DNA of 25,833 bases from a virus. The stretch covers positions 1-25,833 of IMG/VR virus record IMGVR_UViG_3300046002_002435; one strand, written 5' to 3'. The position numbers and the translations under genes were made by a program. Below, in pieces: positions 6,367 through 14,023 of the stretch (position 1 is the first letter of the stretch; every line of letters starts with the position of its first letter). The notes beneath the pieces were generated by a model, which saw only the letters and a program-made list of their open reading frames with translations, searched no databases and had not been told where the DNA came from.

Positions 6367-6953
6367 TAGCTGAATTGTCCTAGGTAATTCATAAAAATGT
6401 TAGTAGAATTGTGGCGCCAAACTTCTATGATGATTGGTGCAGAATTAGAACTTACAGAAACAACACCAGAAGGCGGAAAGTCTGTGTTGCGTCTTAGGTT
6501 AGTACCTGCAGTGGTAATAAATGTTAAGTTTCTAGTAGTACCATCGCCGTACAGCTCTAGAGTCATTCGGCCGCAGCCAATTGGACCACTGGCAGAAGAA
6601 TTTTCAGGAAAGTTTTGAAAATCAATATTCATGTTAGCAGAAAATCGAAAAACTTGATATCCACCATTTTCGTAGTCAACAGTTAACAAAGTTGTTGGCA
6701 AAGCAATAATGCCACCATCGAACCTTTGATCCATTACATCTCTAAACACCGCTCGACTTATTTCATTGTCTTCAAAATCGTTGTCCAGATTTGTTTTTGC
6801 AGTATTGGCCTGCAGGGCTGTAATTTCTTCTTGACCTGCTTGTAGACTGGTTTTGATAGTGTCAAAGTTGTCTCTGAAGGTCTGTGTATCGTTGTCCTCT
6901 CCTGCTACAGGAAAGTTCTCGTTAATGCTCAAATAGTTAATATTGCTGGTCAC
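6366..6953 (-). CDS. Short tail-fibre/adhesin-like structural protein
   Basis: This 195-aa protein starts with GTG (GTGA overlap with the 926-aa gene stop) behind a GGAG site. The N-terminus has SINENFPVAGEDNDTQTFRD, then NFDTIKTSLQ, a diverged form of the docking motif shared by its neighbours (xDxxxxFRxNFxxIxxxL). A short coiled-coil-like helix (AGQEEITALQANTAKTN) follows, then a beta-rich C-terminal part with alternating hydrophobics (FRFSANMNIDFQNFP, LELYGDGTTRNLTFIT). It lacks signal peptide or membrane segment. The arrangement of N-terminal anchor, coiled coil and beta tip fits a trimeric fibre or fibre-tip protein. Not matched to any named T4 gene. Confidence 0.8.
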   Translation of the reverse strand: MTSNINYLSINENFPVAGEDNDTQTFRDNFDTIKTSLQAGQEEITALQANTAKTNLDNDFEDNEISRAVFRDVMDQRFDGGIIALPTTLLTVDYENGGYQVFRFSANMNIDFQNFPENSSASGPIGCGRMTLELYGDGTTRNLTFITTAGTNLRRNTDFPPSGVVSVSSNSAPIIIEVWRHNSTNIFMNYLGQFS

Positions 6954-9730
6954 GGTAGTTTTTCTCCACGTTGTGCGAACGCTAGGTATTTATCCTGGAA
7001 CTCACCGCCTATAACATCTATTAGGTAGCGATCTATAGTGAAGTCCATTGTTTTGAAATCAAAGCCCTTGTTTTTAATGCGGGTAAGGACATTAGTTGAG
7101 TAGCCTGGTTTTAGATAGCAGAGTACAACACTCTTGACCCAACCTGGTTCTACATAAGTATCGGGCTGTATACTGCGCATCCATAGTGGAAGAAATTCTC
7201 TATCTCGTTCGCCTATGCCTTTTATACGCTTACGCATATTCTTGTAACTATTTGGAAATATCCGTTGATGATCACTGTCACTGACTAGAGGAATATCGCT
7301 ATCTATTTTAATAGCATCGTAGCTGACCAATATCTTGCTGTTTATTCTATCACTTAGTTGTACAGTTTGACTGATGCTTTTTCCGTCTTTTTCTAATTCG
7401 TCTACAATTTCTACATAAACAATTTCGTATACAGGAATTTGTGTTACTGGATCCTTGGCCACTGCACTCTTAACATCTCCAAATCTCACCTGTTTGTTGT
7501 AATGATTTCGGCCCATTGCCTGAATGAAAAATTCTGCATTACGGCTTTCAATGCCTGCGTACATGAGCATTTTTAATTCTGGTTGAATTCCGAAATTAGG
7601 ATCCCCGTATCTGTAGACTTCACTTTCTCTAAAGACATCGTTGTCTGTGATAAAATTATACCAGGTAAGCCGTTTGTCTTTGCTTTGGAATGCCTTGGCA
7701 TATAGATTAGAAAATGTTACATTAGTCTTGGTAGCAACAGTTAGAAAAAACGATTTGATATTTTCTGCGACATTATTAGCATCTCTGGCCTTTACATCAA
7801 AGGCAAATGTTCTATCAAAACTAGTGGTACCGACATCCCAACTTTCGCTAAACAGTCTAGATCTAGTTGAGCTATCCTCTGCCGAGTCTGTACGCTCGTA
7901 AAAGCGAGTCAATCCCGGCCCCGCCGTATCAGCAAACTGCTTTACCTTGCCCTGTATCAGACCGTTTGAGATTAATTCCAATCCTGGAGGTAAGTGACCA
8001 CTAACTAATTCATAAATAGTTCTACCGCCGTAGAGTTTAGTTTCGGCTAACAGTGTTTTGTCGCTGGCAATATTGGGAGGGATATAGCCTAGATCACTGT
8101 CAGTGATCCATTCGATAGCACTTTCAATTTCTCCAATGATATCTACACTGAATGTTTTCTTAACTGTAGATACTCCTCGATCCCAATAGACTCCATCCTG
8201 AGGAGCTTTAAATCTGTTGGCTTCGATACAAACCCAAATAAAGTTATCATATCGAACAGCATCACCTATAACATAGTCTGCGCTGGAGTTCCAGTCTCCG
8301 CGAAGTGTATAGTTTTGTTCAAACAGTACTGGTGGGAAACTCACAGCTTCTAAAGTGAATTTATAATTTCTAGTAACAGCGGCCTGGTAAGGAACACGCC
8401 CTGCAACTTCTCCAGTCAGTGTATCTATAGTTGTACCAGGGGGAAATTCGCTAACTGTTTCTGGTTCTATAACAGTCCATGCCGCCGGATATGCTGCCTT
8501 AAAAGTTATGGCTGTTGTAGAGATATCTCTATTCCAAAAGACCGTTGTTAGACTAGGAGCTCTATTCAGATTGGCAGTTTGACAAACCCAGGTTTGATCA
8601 CCGTATATTATTGCATCGCCAACAACATAGCTTATTGAGGAATCCCATTCGTCTTTCAGTGTGTATTTGAATTCAGGTAATGCTCCACTTAGTTCGTAAT
8701 ACCCATCAGTAATAGTTTCCCCAGTTGACTTTAATTGATAAGTGCCGGGATTGGTGGTCATCTTGAAGTAGATTATTGTGCCTTCAAGACTTGGCGGATC
8801 ATAGACATCTAAAAATATAGTTACATAATTGTTAGCCCTAATACGACCAAGATTGCTTTCGGTAATCCAGATAGGTTTACGAGTACCGTCCCCGTCTGCT
8901 TGAAATAAGTTGGTATCAACTTGAACAACATTGTTATCTGCTTTGAGAAACTCTTCAGTGACTACCCATATACGAAACAGTCTTCTAACTTCATGGACGC
9001 CATCAGATGCTGCCACTATAAAAGTATAGAACCTACTTAGTCGTCTTGGAGCTTTGGTATCTTCTTTGTAGTCGAAACTTTGTAAATCATAGATAAAACT
9101 ATCAAAGCCGGTGGTTTCTGCTGCGGCAAGGTCCAAAGGCATAGTATCAAATGTACCCGAATCATAAGCACCTGTTCGACTGTCGTTGTATTCTAGAGCG
9201 AATACTGGATCTGTAAACCCATTGATCCTGCCATCTCTGGTCAATGATAGTCCTGGAGGCATTTCCCCACCGTTGGGTATTTGATAATATTCTATGGCAT
9301 CCCCAGCGATAATGTCCGGGTCTCGGACTTCTAGCTGAAAGTTAACATAACTGTTGTCTAACACATAGTAGGCATTGTTTAAGCCAACATTCAAGAAACC
9401 TTCTTGTGTTACCCATTGAGGAGCATCGTCGCCGTCTATGCTGATGCCAAATGTTCGATCTTCAATGTCGACTCCGTCGCTAGCACGAATAACAAATCTG
9501 TTTGTGGTAAATTTTCTTACTTCTGTGGGACTGCCTTTAATAGCAGAACTGTAGACGGTACTATCGCTGGTAACAGTTTGACTGAGTCTAAGACCACGAG
9601 GCAGTCTTCCGGATAGCAAAGTGAAAGTAACCGGACCTGCATTTGAGCTGGCTTCTATTGGAATGTCTAGGGTTACACGCTCAACAACTGTGCCTAGACT
9701 TCCTGCAGGAGTAATCCAAGATATTGTCAT
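6950..9730 (-). CDS. Large tail structural protein with Ig-like and chitin-binding-like modules
   Basis: This 926-aa protein is modular. He_PIG-type putative Ig repeats are seen around 36-50 (LLSGRLPRGLRLS), 148-173 (MPPGLSLTRDGRINGF), 427-449 (FPPGTTIDTLTGEVAG) and 573-597 (LPPGLELISNGLIQGK). Phrases like WITDSDLGYI and WITESNLGRI recur at module starts. Between them lie two modules (361-401 and 480-520) of the form W-x5-Y-V-x-G-D-A-x-x-Y-x-x-x-x-W-V-C-x12-W, resembling CBM5/12 chitin-binding domains. The last 250 residues, with no repeats and a basic stretch KNMRKRIKGIGERDREF, look like a separate assembly domain. It lacks the N-terminal docking motif of its neighbours. There is no clear ribosome site and only a 6-bp gap after the upstream gene, so reinitiation is likely. 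Probably a baseplate or fibre component binding host glycans. Confidence 0.85.
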   Translation of the reverse strand: MTISWITPAGSLGTVVERVTLDIPIEASSNAGPVTFTLLSGRLPRGLRLSQTVTSDSTVYSSAIKGSPTEVRKFTTNRFVIRASDGVDIEDRTFGISIDGDDAPQWVTQEGFLNVGLNNAYYVLDNSYVNFQLEVRDPDIIAGDAIEYYQIPNGGEMPPGLSLTRDGRINGFTDPVFALEYNDSRTGAYDSGTFDTMPLDLAAAETTGFDSFIYDLQSFDYKEDTKAPRRLSRFYTFIVAASDGVHEVRRLFRIWVVTEEFLKADNNVVQVDTNLFQADGDGTRKPIWITESNLGRIRANNYVTIFLDVYDPPSLEGTIIYFKMTTNPGTYQLKSTGETITDGYYELSGALPEFKYTLKDEWDSSISYVVGDAIIYGDQTWVCQTANLNRAPSLTTVFWNRDISTTAITFKAAYPAAWTVIEPETVSEFPPGTTIDTLTGEVAGRVPYQAAVTRNYKFTLEAVSFPPVLFEQNYTLRGDWNSSADYVIGDAVRYDNFIWVCIEANRFKAPQDGVYWDRGVSTVKKTFSVDIIGEIESAIEWITDSDLGYIPPNIASDKTLLAETKLYGGRTIYELVSGHLPPGLELISNGLIQGKVKQFADTAGPGLTRFYERTDSAEDSSTRSRLFSESWDVGTTSFDRTFAFDVKARDANNVAENIKSFFLTVATKTNVTFSNLYAKAFQSKDKRLTWYNFITDNDVFRESEVYRYGDPNFGIQPELKMLMYAGIESRNAEFFIQAMGRNHYNKQVRFGDVKSAVAKDPVTQIPVYEIVYVEIVDELEKDGKSISQTVQLSDRINSKILVSYDAIKIDSDIPLVSDSDHQRIFPNSYKNMRKRIKGIGERDREFLPLWMRSIQPDTYVEPGWVKSVVLCYLKPGYSTNVLTRIKNKGFDFKTMDFTIDRYLIDVIGGEFQDKYLAFAQRGEKLP
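8092..8108. repeat. 17-bp perfect inverted repeat (8+1+8)
   Basis: GATCACTG at 8092-8099, a single T, then CAGTGATC at 8101-8108, inside the 926-aa gene where it encodes part of WITDSDLG. It may be a chance result of codon use; no function is assigned. Confidence 0.5.
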
Positions 9731-9736
9731 AGGTAA

Positions 9737-10315
9737 TTATGCAACTGTAAATTGTCCAAGATCAAAATTAATTGATCCGGGATTGGTAAATGTACCAAAG
9801 TCTATATTTGCTGCCGCAGTATTCAGTTGTACAATACTAGTGTATGCTCCGCCGATCGCACCAGTTACACTGCCAATTGGTCCAAAATCTAAAACTTGCA
9901 ATATTTGATTTAGGTCTTGCACAGTGGTAACTGTGATAACATCCGCCGCAGCCGTAACTCTAATATCGGGATCGCCTTGAATTGTAACAAACCCGCTGGC
10001 CCCAGCATCAACATAACCACTTTGTGTGATAATGCGTTGAAAAGTATTTCCAACTGTGCTAGAAATCAACAAGCTATCTGAACTTGAACTAATTGTAATC
10101 TTATTACCAGCAACCAGCTTTTTGAACTCTAGATTAACGCCACTCTTCTGTTTGAAAACTGGTTCGCCAACTGTGCCTAGATTACTTGCGGTAATTGTTA
10201 GGTCGTTGTTCAGTGTGGCAAAATTAGCATTTACCTTTTGAAACGCGGTGCGTAGATCATCGCCTAGGCCGTCGTTTACGATGTTACCAATGTTGATTGT
10301 TTGTATAGTTGCCAT
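9737..10315 (-). CDS. Tail-fibre/adhesin-like structural protein with shared N-terminal motif
   Basis: This 192-aa protein begins MATIQTINIGNIVNDGLGDD, then LRTAFQKVNANFATLNNDL, a clear copy of the docking motif found on the neighbouring fibre genes. The rest is beta-rich, low in charge and rich in Ser, Thr, Val and Ile (KITISSSSDSLLIS, FVTIQGDPDIRVTAAADVIT), ending in NPGSINFDLGQFTVA, as expected for a trimeric beta fibre. No enzymatic motif. A GAGAG ribosome site lies before the ATG and a TAAATA core lies in the short gap upstream. It could be a short fibre or a base onto which longer fibres attach. Confidence 0.82.
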   Translation of the reverse strand: MATIQTINIGNIVNDGLGDDLRTAFQKVNANFATLNNDLTITASNLGTVGEPVFKQKSGVNLEFKKLVAGNKITISSSSDSLLISSTVGNTFQRIITQSGYVDAGASGFVTIQGDPDIRVTAAADVITVTTVQDLNQILQVLDFGPIGSVTGAIGGAYTSIVQLNTAAANIDFGTFTNPGSINFDLGQFTVA

Positions 10316-10330
10316 ATCACGCTCTCTTTA

Positions 10331-10340
10331 GTATATTTAC
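10331..10340 (-). promoter_or_regulatory. Candidate phage promoter core (GTAAATATAC)
   Basis: On the minus strand GTAAATATAC spans the stop codon of the HAD-like gene and the 21-bp gap before the 192-aa fibre gene (start at 10315). The TAAATA core matches those in the other intergenic gaps. Start-site spacing of about 15-20 nt to the ATG is plausible for a late promoter. Sequence match only. Confidence 0.3.
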
Positions 10341-10855
10341 CGTTCGTTGAACTCTAAATCTTGTGCGGCCAATAACTCTAGTATCTGACCTTGCACTGCT
10401 GGATCTTTGATACCTTGATCCACATGTTTAGCCCAGGCAAAGTTGGGTAACCAGGTCCCCATATACAAATCATCTACTGCACACCAGTGAGTGATTTCAG
10501 GATGCTGATCCAGCCAAGTGCGTATTTCACCAGCCCGTTGTTCGTGATATGTTGGTGCCCCGGGCAACCAGTCAGTATATGCCAAGGGCATTTTTTCTAT
10601 GCCCTGTTCCTGATAAAACTCACACATTCCACTCAGTGTGGTTTCTCGTTTCCAATCACTAGAGATCACTATCTCAGCACCTGTTTGCTGTATAATATCA
10701 TTTAACACAGCCACCGCATCGGGATCAAAGTCGCTGAAAAAGGTTATGCCCGTGTCAGCAAATTCATCCGATGTGGGCATACTGAACTCAGTTCTTGTAA
10801 CAGGATTAGGGCTCAGGCACAGCACTCCGTAATGATCCAAGAACAAAACTTTCAT
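10337..10855 (-). CDS. HAD-like hydrolase-fold protein with an altered first motif
   Basis: This 172-aa protein has the HAD-fold order: motif I FLDHYGVL (5-12), then FDPDAVAVLNDIIQQTGAEI and motif II VISSDWKR (63-70), and an acidic motif IV AVDDLY (126-131). This order resembles the HAD domain seen in RNA-repair proteins (HAD_SAK group) and the phosphatase half of T4 polynucleotide kinase. The nucleophile Asp7 is present, but the second Asp (general acid/base, D+2) is Tyr9 here, so normal phosphatase activity is doubtful. It lies between two fibre genes, its ATG overlapping the upstream stop (ATGA). Role unknown; possibilities are a binding protein, a phosphonatase-like variant, or an end-processing enzyme that needs no D+2 acid. 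Confidence 0.8.
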   Translation of the reverse strand: MKVLFLDHYGVLCLSPNPVTRTEFSMPTSDEFADTGITFFSDFDPDAVAVLNDIIQQTGAEIVISSDWKRETTLSGMCEFYQEQGIEKMPLAYTDWLPGAPTYHEQRAGEIRTWLDQHPEITHWCAVDDLYMGTWLPNFAWAKHVDQGIKDPAVQGQILELLAAQDLEFNER

Positions 10856-13800
10856 ACGCTTTCAGTTTCTCTCTCAACTTCTAAGGTGAGCAACCATTGG
10901 ATATGAGTTTCAATTTCTTCAACGCTTTGTGTTTGTTCCGCCAATCTAAATCCTTTGTATAATCTTTCTTCAATATTTGGATAATCATCTGCGGTGCGTA
11001 GTGTTCTGCTGTCCTTGACAAACTTCATATCTGTGATAGGATAGACATTGTTATAACGCATACTGGTTAGAATTGAGTTGGCAAATAGATTCATATGATA
11101 GTCTGTCATAACATTATAGAACTCAACCTCACCCACAATCCACTCTTTGCTGATCAGCGTGATTTCTTCACCTTGGTCATTGAATGTGGTTGTTCCTATT
11201 GGAGTCTCTGGCATTGAGCCGTATGTGAACTTGCCAGCCTCTTTATTGAAAATTCTATGTGCTTTTGGTGACTCACCAACAATTTGCAATTCACTATGAT
11301 CACTGAATCTCAGTAAACAAGACACAACTGCGGTCTGTGTTTTCTTGATCCATACAGGCCTGGCTGATGCAAACTCTCCAAGATCAAAGTTCCAGACCAG
11401 AATGTCGTCACTATATGTGATATTCTCCACAGCCACTCTTGACATATCCGCCATGGTGATCATGGTGCCTCTTACCAAACAAGGAGTTGTTCCTGCGCCT
11501 AATCCTGGTGCACCATAACCAGTGCCGCTGGCATTTGTGGCAAAAGGTATTAATATATAAGTGTCGCCGGGGGTGGTGTTGGTAACCACAACTAAATCGA
11601 ATGATCCCGTAGCCGGAGATCCAGATAATGTAACTGTTCCTTTAGATGGATCAGACACACCAATTGCAGTAACACCAACAGCGGTCACTGTGGTAGCACT
11701 GGTCACTGTGAATTGCACCTTGCAATGAGACGCACCATCATCGCCCACGGCTCCGGTGGTAACCACAGTGGGTATACTGCTGCCACCGCCCGATCCAGTG
11801 ATTGTGATATTGCCTTCTGCATCACTGGCAGTGGTAATACCACCCGAGCCTATAAATTTAATAGATTCGTTGTTGGATATTGTTCTCTGTGTAGAATCAT
11901 CTCCTGCCACACTGAACGAGAATGCGTCAGCATAGGTAATCTCACCAGTGGATGAATTATAATACATTGCATCTGCTGTCTCACCCTGTCTCACTGGTTT
12001 CACGGTGAATGTGTTGGCAGTGGTTTGTTCTAGGGGATCGCCAGTGGCATTTAGAATGATTGAGTTAGCAGCCTGATTAGTTTGTCCAGCAAATGTGCCA
12101 ATTGCTATAGCATTGGTGCCTTGTTCAGTATAACCAGCACTCCTACCAATAGCCACTGCATTAATACCTTGTAAGCCATTGCCGGCACCACTTCCAATGG
12201 CCACTGCTTCACCACCTTGTGAATTTACTCCAGCATATGAGCCAATGGCCACTGCTGCGTTGCCTTGACCATTATAACCGGCACCGGCACCAACTGCCAC
12301 TGCCTGGATGCCTTGTGAGATTGTGCCCGCCAACTCACCAAATGCTACGGCAAGATAGTCAGTGTCTTTTATCACTGACCCGTTGGGCAATGTTATATTA
12401 CCCGGAAGGGTTAGATTTCCTGCGCCATTGAACTGCCAAACTCGTTCGTTATCACCTTGATTAGTGAGGATTCGTACTGGGGCAGCATAATTTCCACTGT
12501 TCTCTGTGTAAGCACGAACAGTTAGACCATCTTCGTCTTGTCTAATCCTACTGTTAACACCGCCAGCACCCGAGCCATAGTCCCATACGATACCTCTATC
12601 AGTACCGCCAGTTTCGCCGCTGAATGTTGCATTACCTGCTGCGGAAAGTGTAAAAGTTTCTGTGCCGTTGACCAAATTAGAAACACTGCCACCTAATACA
12701 CTAGTGCCTGTGCTGTTCTTGATATCTCCACCTGCTGGCAATATTAGATCCCCGTCTTCGCCAAACTGCCATCTACGCAGTGTTGAGTCTGCAAGGTTGA
12801 TGTCAATGTTGATGTTGCCGTTGCTGGTAATATCACCCGGGATTCGTAAACTTCCATCTGTGCCAAAGGTCCATCCGCGAGCAGTCTCACCACTGTAGGT
12901 ATATATTTGAATATCTTTGTCAACAGCACCGCCTATGATAAATGCATCTGTTCCGTCAGCGGTGGCAATTGTGGTGCCTTGGGGGAATGTTAATGCACCA
13001 CTGTTGTTAAACTCCCAGTAATTGGGTCCAGGGCCGCCATTGTCACCTGTTGCTATTCTAACACTACCTGGACCTCCAGAATTTACATATACAGCCGCTA
13101 GATTACTGGTACCAAAATTTTCTAGATCTTCTATCCACACTAGTTGAACTGTGCCATTTGTTCCTTGTGCTACAACACCAAATGCTGTGTCCTCGTTGGC
13201 TATAATAGCATCTGATCCCAGCAATGTGCCAATACGGGTACTACCACCAGGCAATGTTAACTCCCCATCTGCCCCAAATCGCCAATTGAATGTACTGCTG
13301 TCCGGAGTGTCGATGGTGATGTCGATGTTGGTAGCGGATTTAATTCTACTGTCATTGGGCAGGATCAAGGTGCGGTCTGTGTTAAATGTCCAAGTTTGAA
13401 AATCATCAACACCGTCATTTAAGACTAGGTTGATTTCTTTAGTGTTGCCTTCGTTCCATACACTGAGATAAGAACCACCGTTGGCCGTTTGAAGTTGCAC
13501 TAATCCATTGCCTTCGATGCCAAATTGATTTTCTGAAACAATGGCCTGTGCATTGACTTTGAAAGCGCCAGTCGATTCTACTTCAACTGAATAAGCACCG
13601 TTGACCAAACTACTTACGCTTCCACCTGTGACTTGACTGCCGTTGACTGTTAGATTACCATTGGCATCTAGGCCTACTGCTGTGCCACCAATATAAATTG
13701 TGTTGTTACTCACATACAGGCTGCGCCAAGGCAGTGTGCTTGAGCCTAGGTCGCCACCATTGGCAGTCTGGGGAACAATGTCCCCACCCACTGACAGGTT

Positions 13801-14022
13801 GCTGGTTATGGTGGTAGCTTGATCAATCACAATGGCAGTACTGTCCGTGGTAGTCATAGTACTACCCGCAAATTCAAATGCCCCAATGTTTAGTGTATCA
13901 GCATCTAGACCCAATGCATTGTACAGTTCAGTAAAATTGTCATTTACTTTTACAAAGGCATTTTTAAGGCTGTCACCAGTTGGGTCAGCAGTTGTGCCGG
14001 TTCTAATTATTTTCTTTGCCAT
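10852..14022 (-). CDS. Long tail-fibre protein with YadA-like repeats and a C-terminal Hint domain
   Basis: This 1056-aa protein opens MAKKIIRTGTTADPTGDSLK, then NAFVKVNDNFTELYNALG, the shared docking motif. Residues about 211-551 hold six copies of W-x-F-x-x-x-G-x-L-x-[LI]-P. Residues about 557-657 hold five AVAIGxxAGxxxQG repeats like the YadA head. From Cys848 (PCLVRGTMITM) to about residue 992 there is a Hint-like domain: VAVENITYSDDILVW, the ESPKAHRIF block (His922) and FYNVMTDYHMNLFANSILT (969-987). A charged tail of about 60 residues follows. Hint domains in hedgehog and inteins cleave the backbone at the first Cys; the usual C-terminal His-Asn pair is not seen, so only N-terminal cleavage would be expected, if any. 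AGGA lies about 11 nt before the ATG. Confidence 0.88.
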   Translation of the reverse strand: MAKKIIRTGTTADPTGDSLKNAFVKVNDNFTELYNALGLDADTLNIGAFEFAGSTMTTTDSTAIVIDQATTITSNLSVGGDIVPQTANGGDLGSSTLPWRSLYVSNNTIYIGGTAVGLDANGNLTVNGSQVTGGSVSSLVNGAYSVEVESTGAFKVNAQAIVSENQFGIEGNGLVQLQTANGGSYLSVWNEGNTKEINLVLNDGVDDFQTWTFNTDRTLILPNDSRIKSATNIDITIDTPDSSTFNWRFGADGELTLPGGSTRIGTLLGSDAIIANEDTAFGVVAQGTNGTVQLVWIEDLENFGTSNLAAVYVNSGGPGSVRIATGDNGGPGPNYWEFNNSGALTFPQGTTIATADGTDAFIIGGAVDKDIQIYTYSGETARGWTFGTDGSLRIPGDITSNGNINIDINLADSTLRRWQFGEDGDLILPAGGDIKNSTGTSVLGGSVSNLVNGTETFTLSAAGNATFSGETGGTDRGIVWDYGSGAGGVNSRIRQDEDGLTVRAYTENSGNYAAPVRILTNQGDNERVWQFNGAGNLTLPGNITLPNGSVIKDTDYLAVAFGELAGTISQGIQAVAVGAGAGYNGQGNAAVAIGSYAGVNSQGGEAVAIGSGAGNGLQGINAVAIGRSAGYTEQGTNAIAIGTFAGQTNQAANSIILNATGDPLEQTTANTFTVKPVRQGETADAMYYNSSTGEITYADAFSFSVAGDDSTQRTISNNESIKFIGSGGITTASDAEGNITITGSGGGSSIPTVVTTGAVGDDGASHCKVQFTVTSATTVTAVGVTAIGVSDPSKGTVTLSGSPATGSFDLVVVTNTTPGDTYILIPFATNASGTGYGAPGLGAGTTPCLVRGTMITMADMSRVAVENITYSDDILVWNFDLGEFASARPVWIKKTQTAVVSCLLRFSDHSELQIVGESPKAHRIFNKEAGKFTYGSMPETPIGTTTFNDQGEEITLISKEWIVGEVEFYNVMTDYHMNLFANSILTSMRYNNVYPITDMKFVKDSRTLRTADDYPNIEERLYKGFRLAEQTQSVEEIETHIQWLLTLEVERETESV
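11049..11481 (-). other. Hint (hedgehog/intein-like) domain coding segment
   Basis: This covers codons 848 to about 992 of the 1056-aa fibre gene. Visible parts are Cys848 at the splice-type position, the G-T-x-I-T-M-A-D turn, V-E-N-I-x-x-x-D-x-I-L-V, an S-P-K-A-H-R block, and F-Y-N-V-x-T-D-Y-H-M-N-L-F-A-N-S-I-L. This order matches blocks A, B and F of Hint domains. The residue after block F differs from intein block G. Confidence 0.68.
12055..12354 (-). repeat. YadA-head-like AVAIG repeats (five units)
   Basis: The coding strand repeats a unit of about 19-20 codons of the form A-V-A-I-G-x-x-A-G-x-x-x-Q-G-x-x, five times with drift (AVAFGELAG, AVAVGAGAG, AVAIGSYAG, AVAIGSGAG, AVAIGRSAG, AIAIGTFAG cores). 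In YadA-type adhesins such units build a trimeric left-handed beta-roll. The codon-phase repeats are not a CRISPR array. Confidence 0.75.
12372..13392 (-). repeat. W-x-F-x-x-x-G-x-L-x-L-P repeats (six copies)
   Basis: Codons about 211-551 of the 1056-aa fibre gene hold six irregularly spaced copies such as WTFNTDRTLILP, WRFGADGELTLP, WEFNNSGALTFP, WTFGTDGSLRIP, WQFGEDGDLILP and WQFNGAGNLTLP. Each is followed by a short Gly/Ile strand. They probably mark repeating beta modules of the shaft; no named family is assigned. Confidence 0.75.
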
Positions 14023-14023
14023 T

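Noticed and set aside
12055-12354. Regular repeats as a CRISPR array
   Set aside because: The repeats are in codon phase, diverged, with no constant spacer pattern, and encode the AVAIG protein repeats.
12358-12379. 7-bp inverted repeat GTCAGTG/CACTGAC with an 8-nt loop
   Set aside because: Short stem within coding sequence at the edge of the YadA-like repeats; easily chance.
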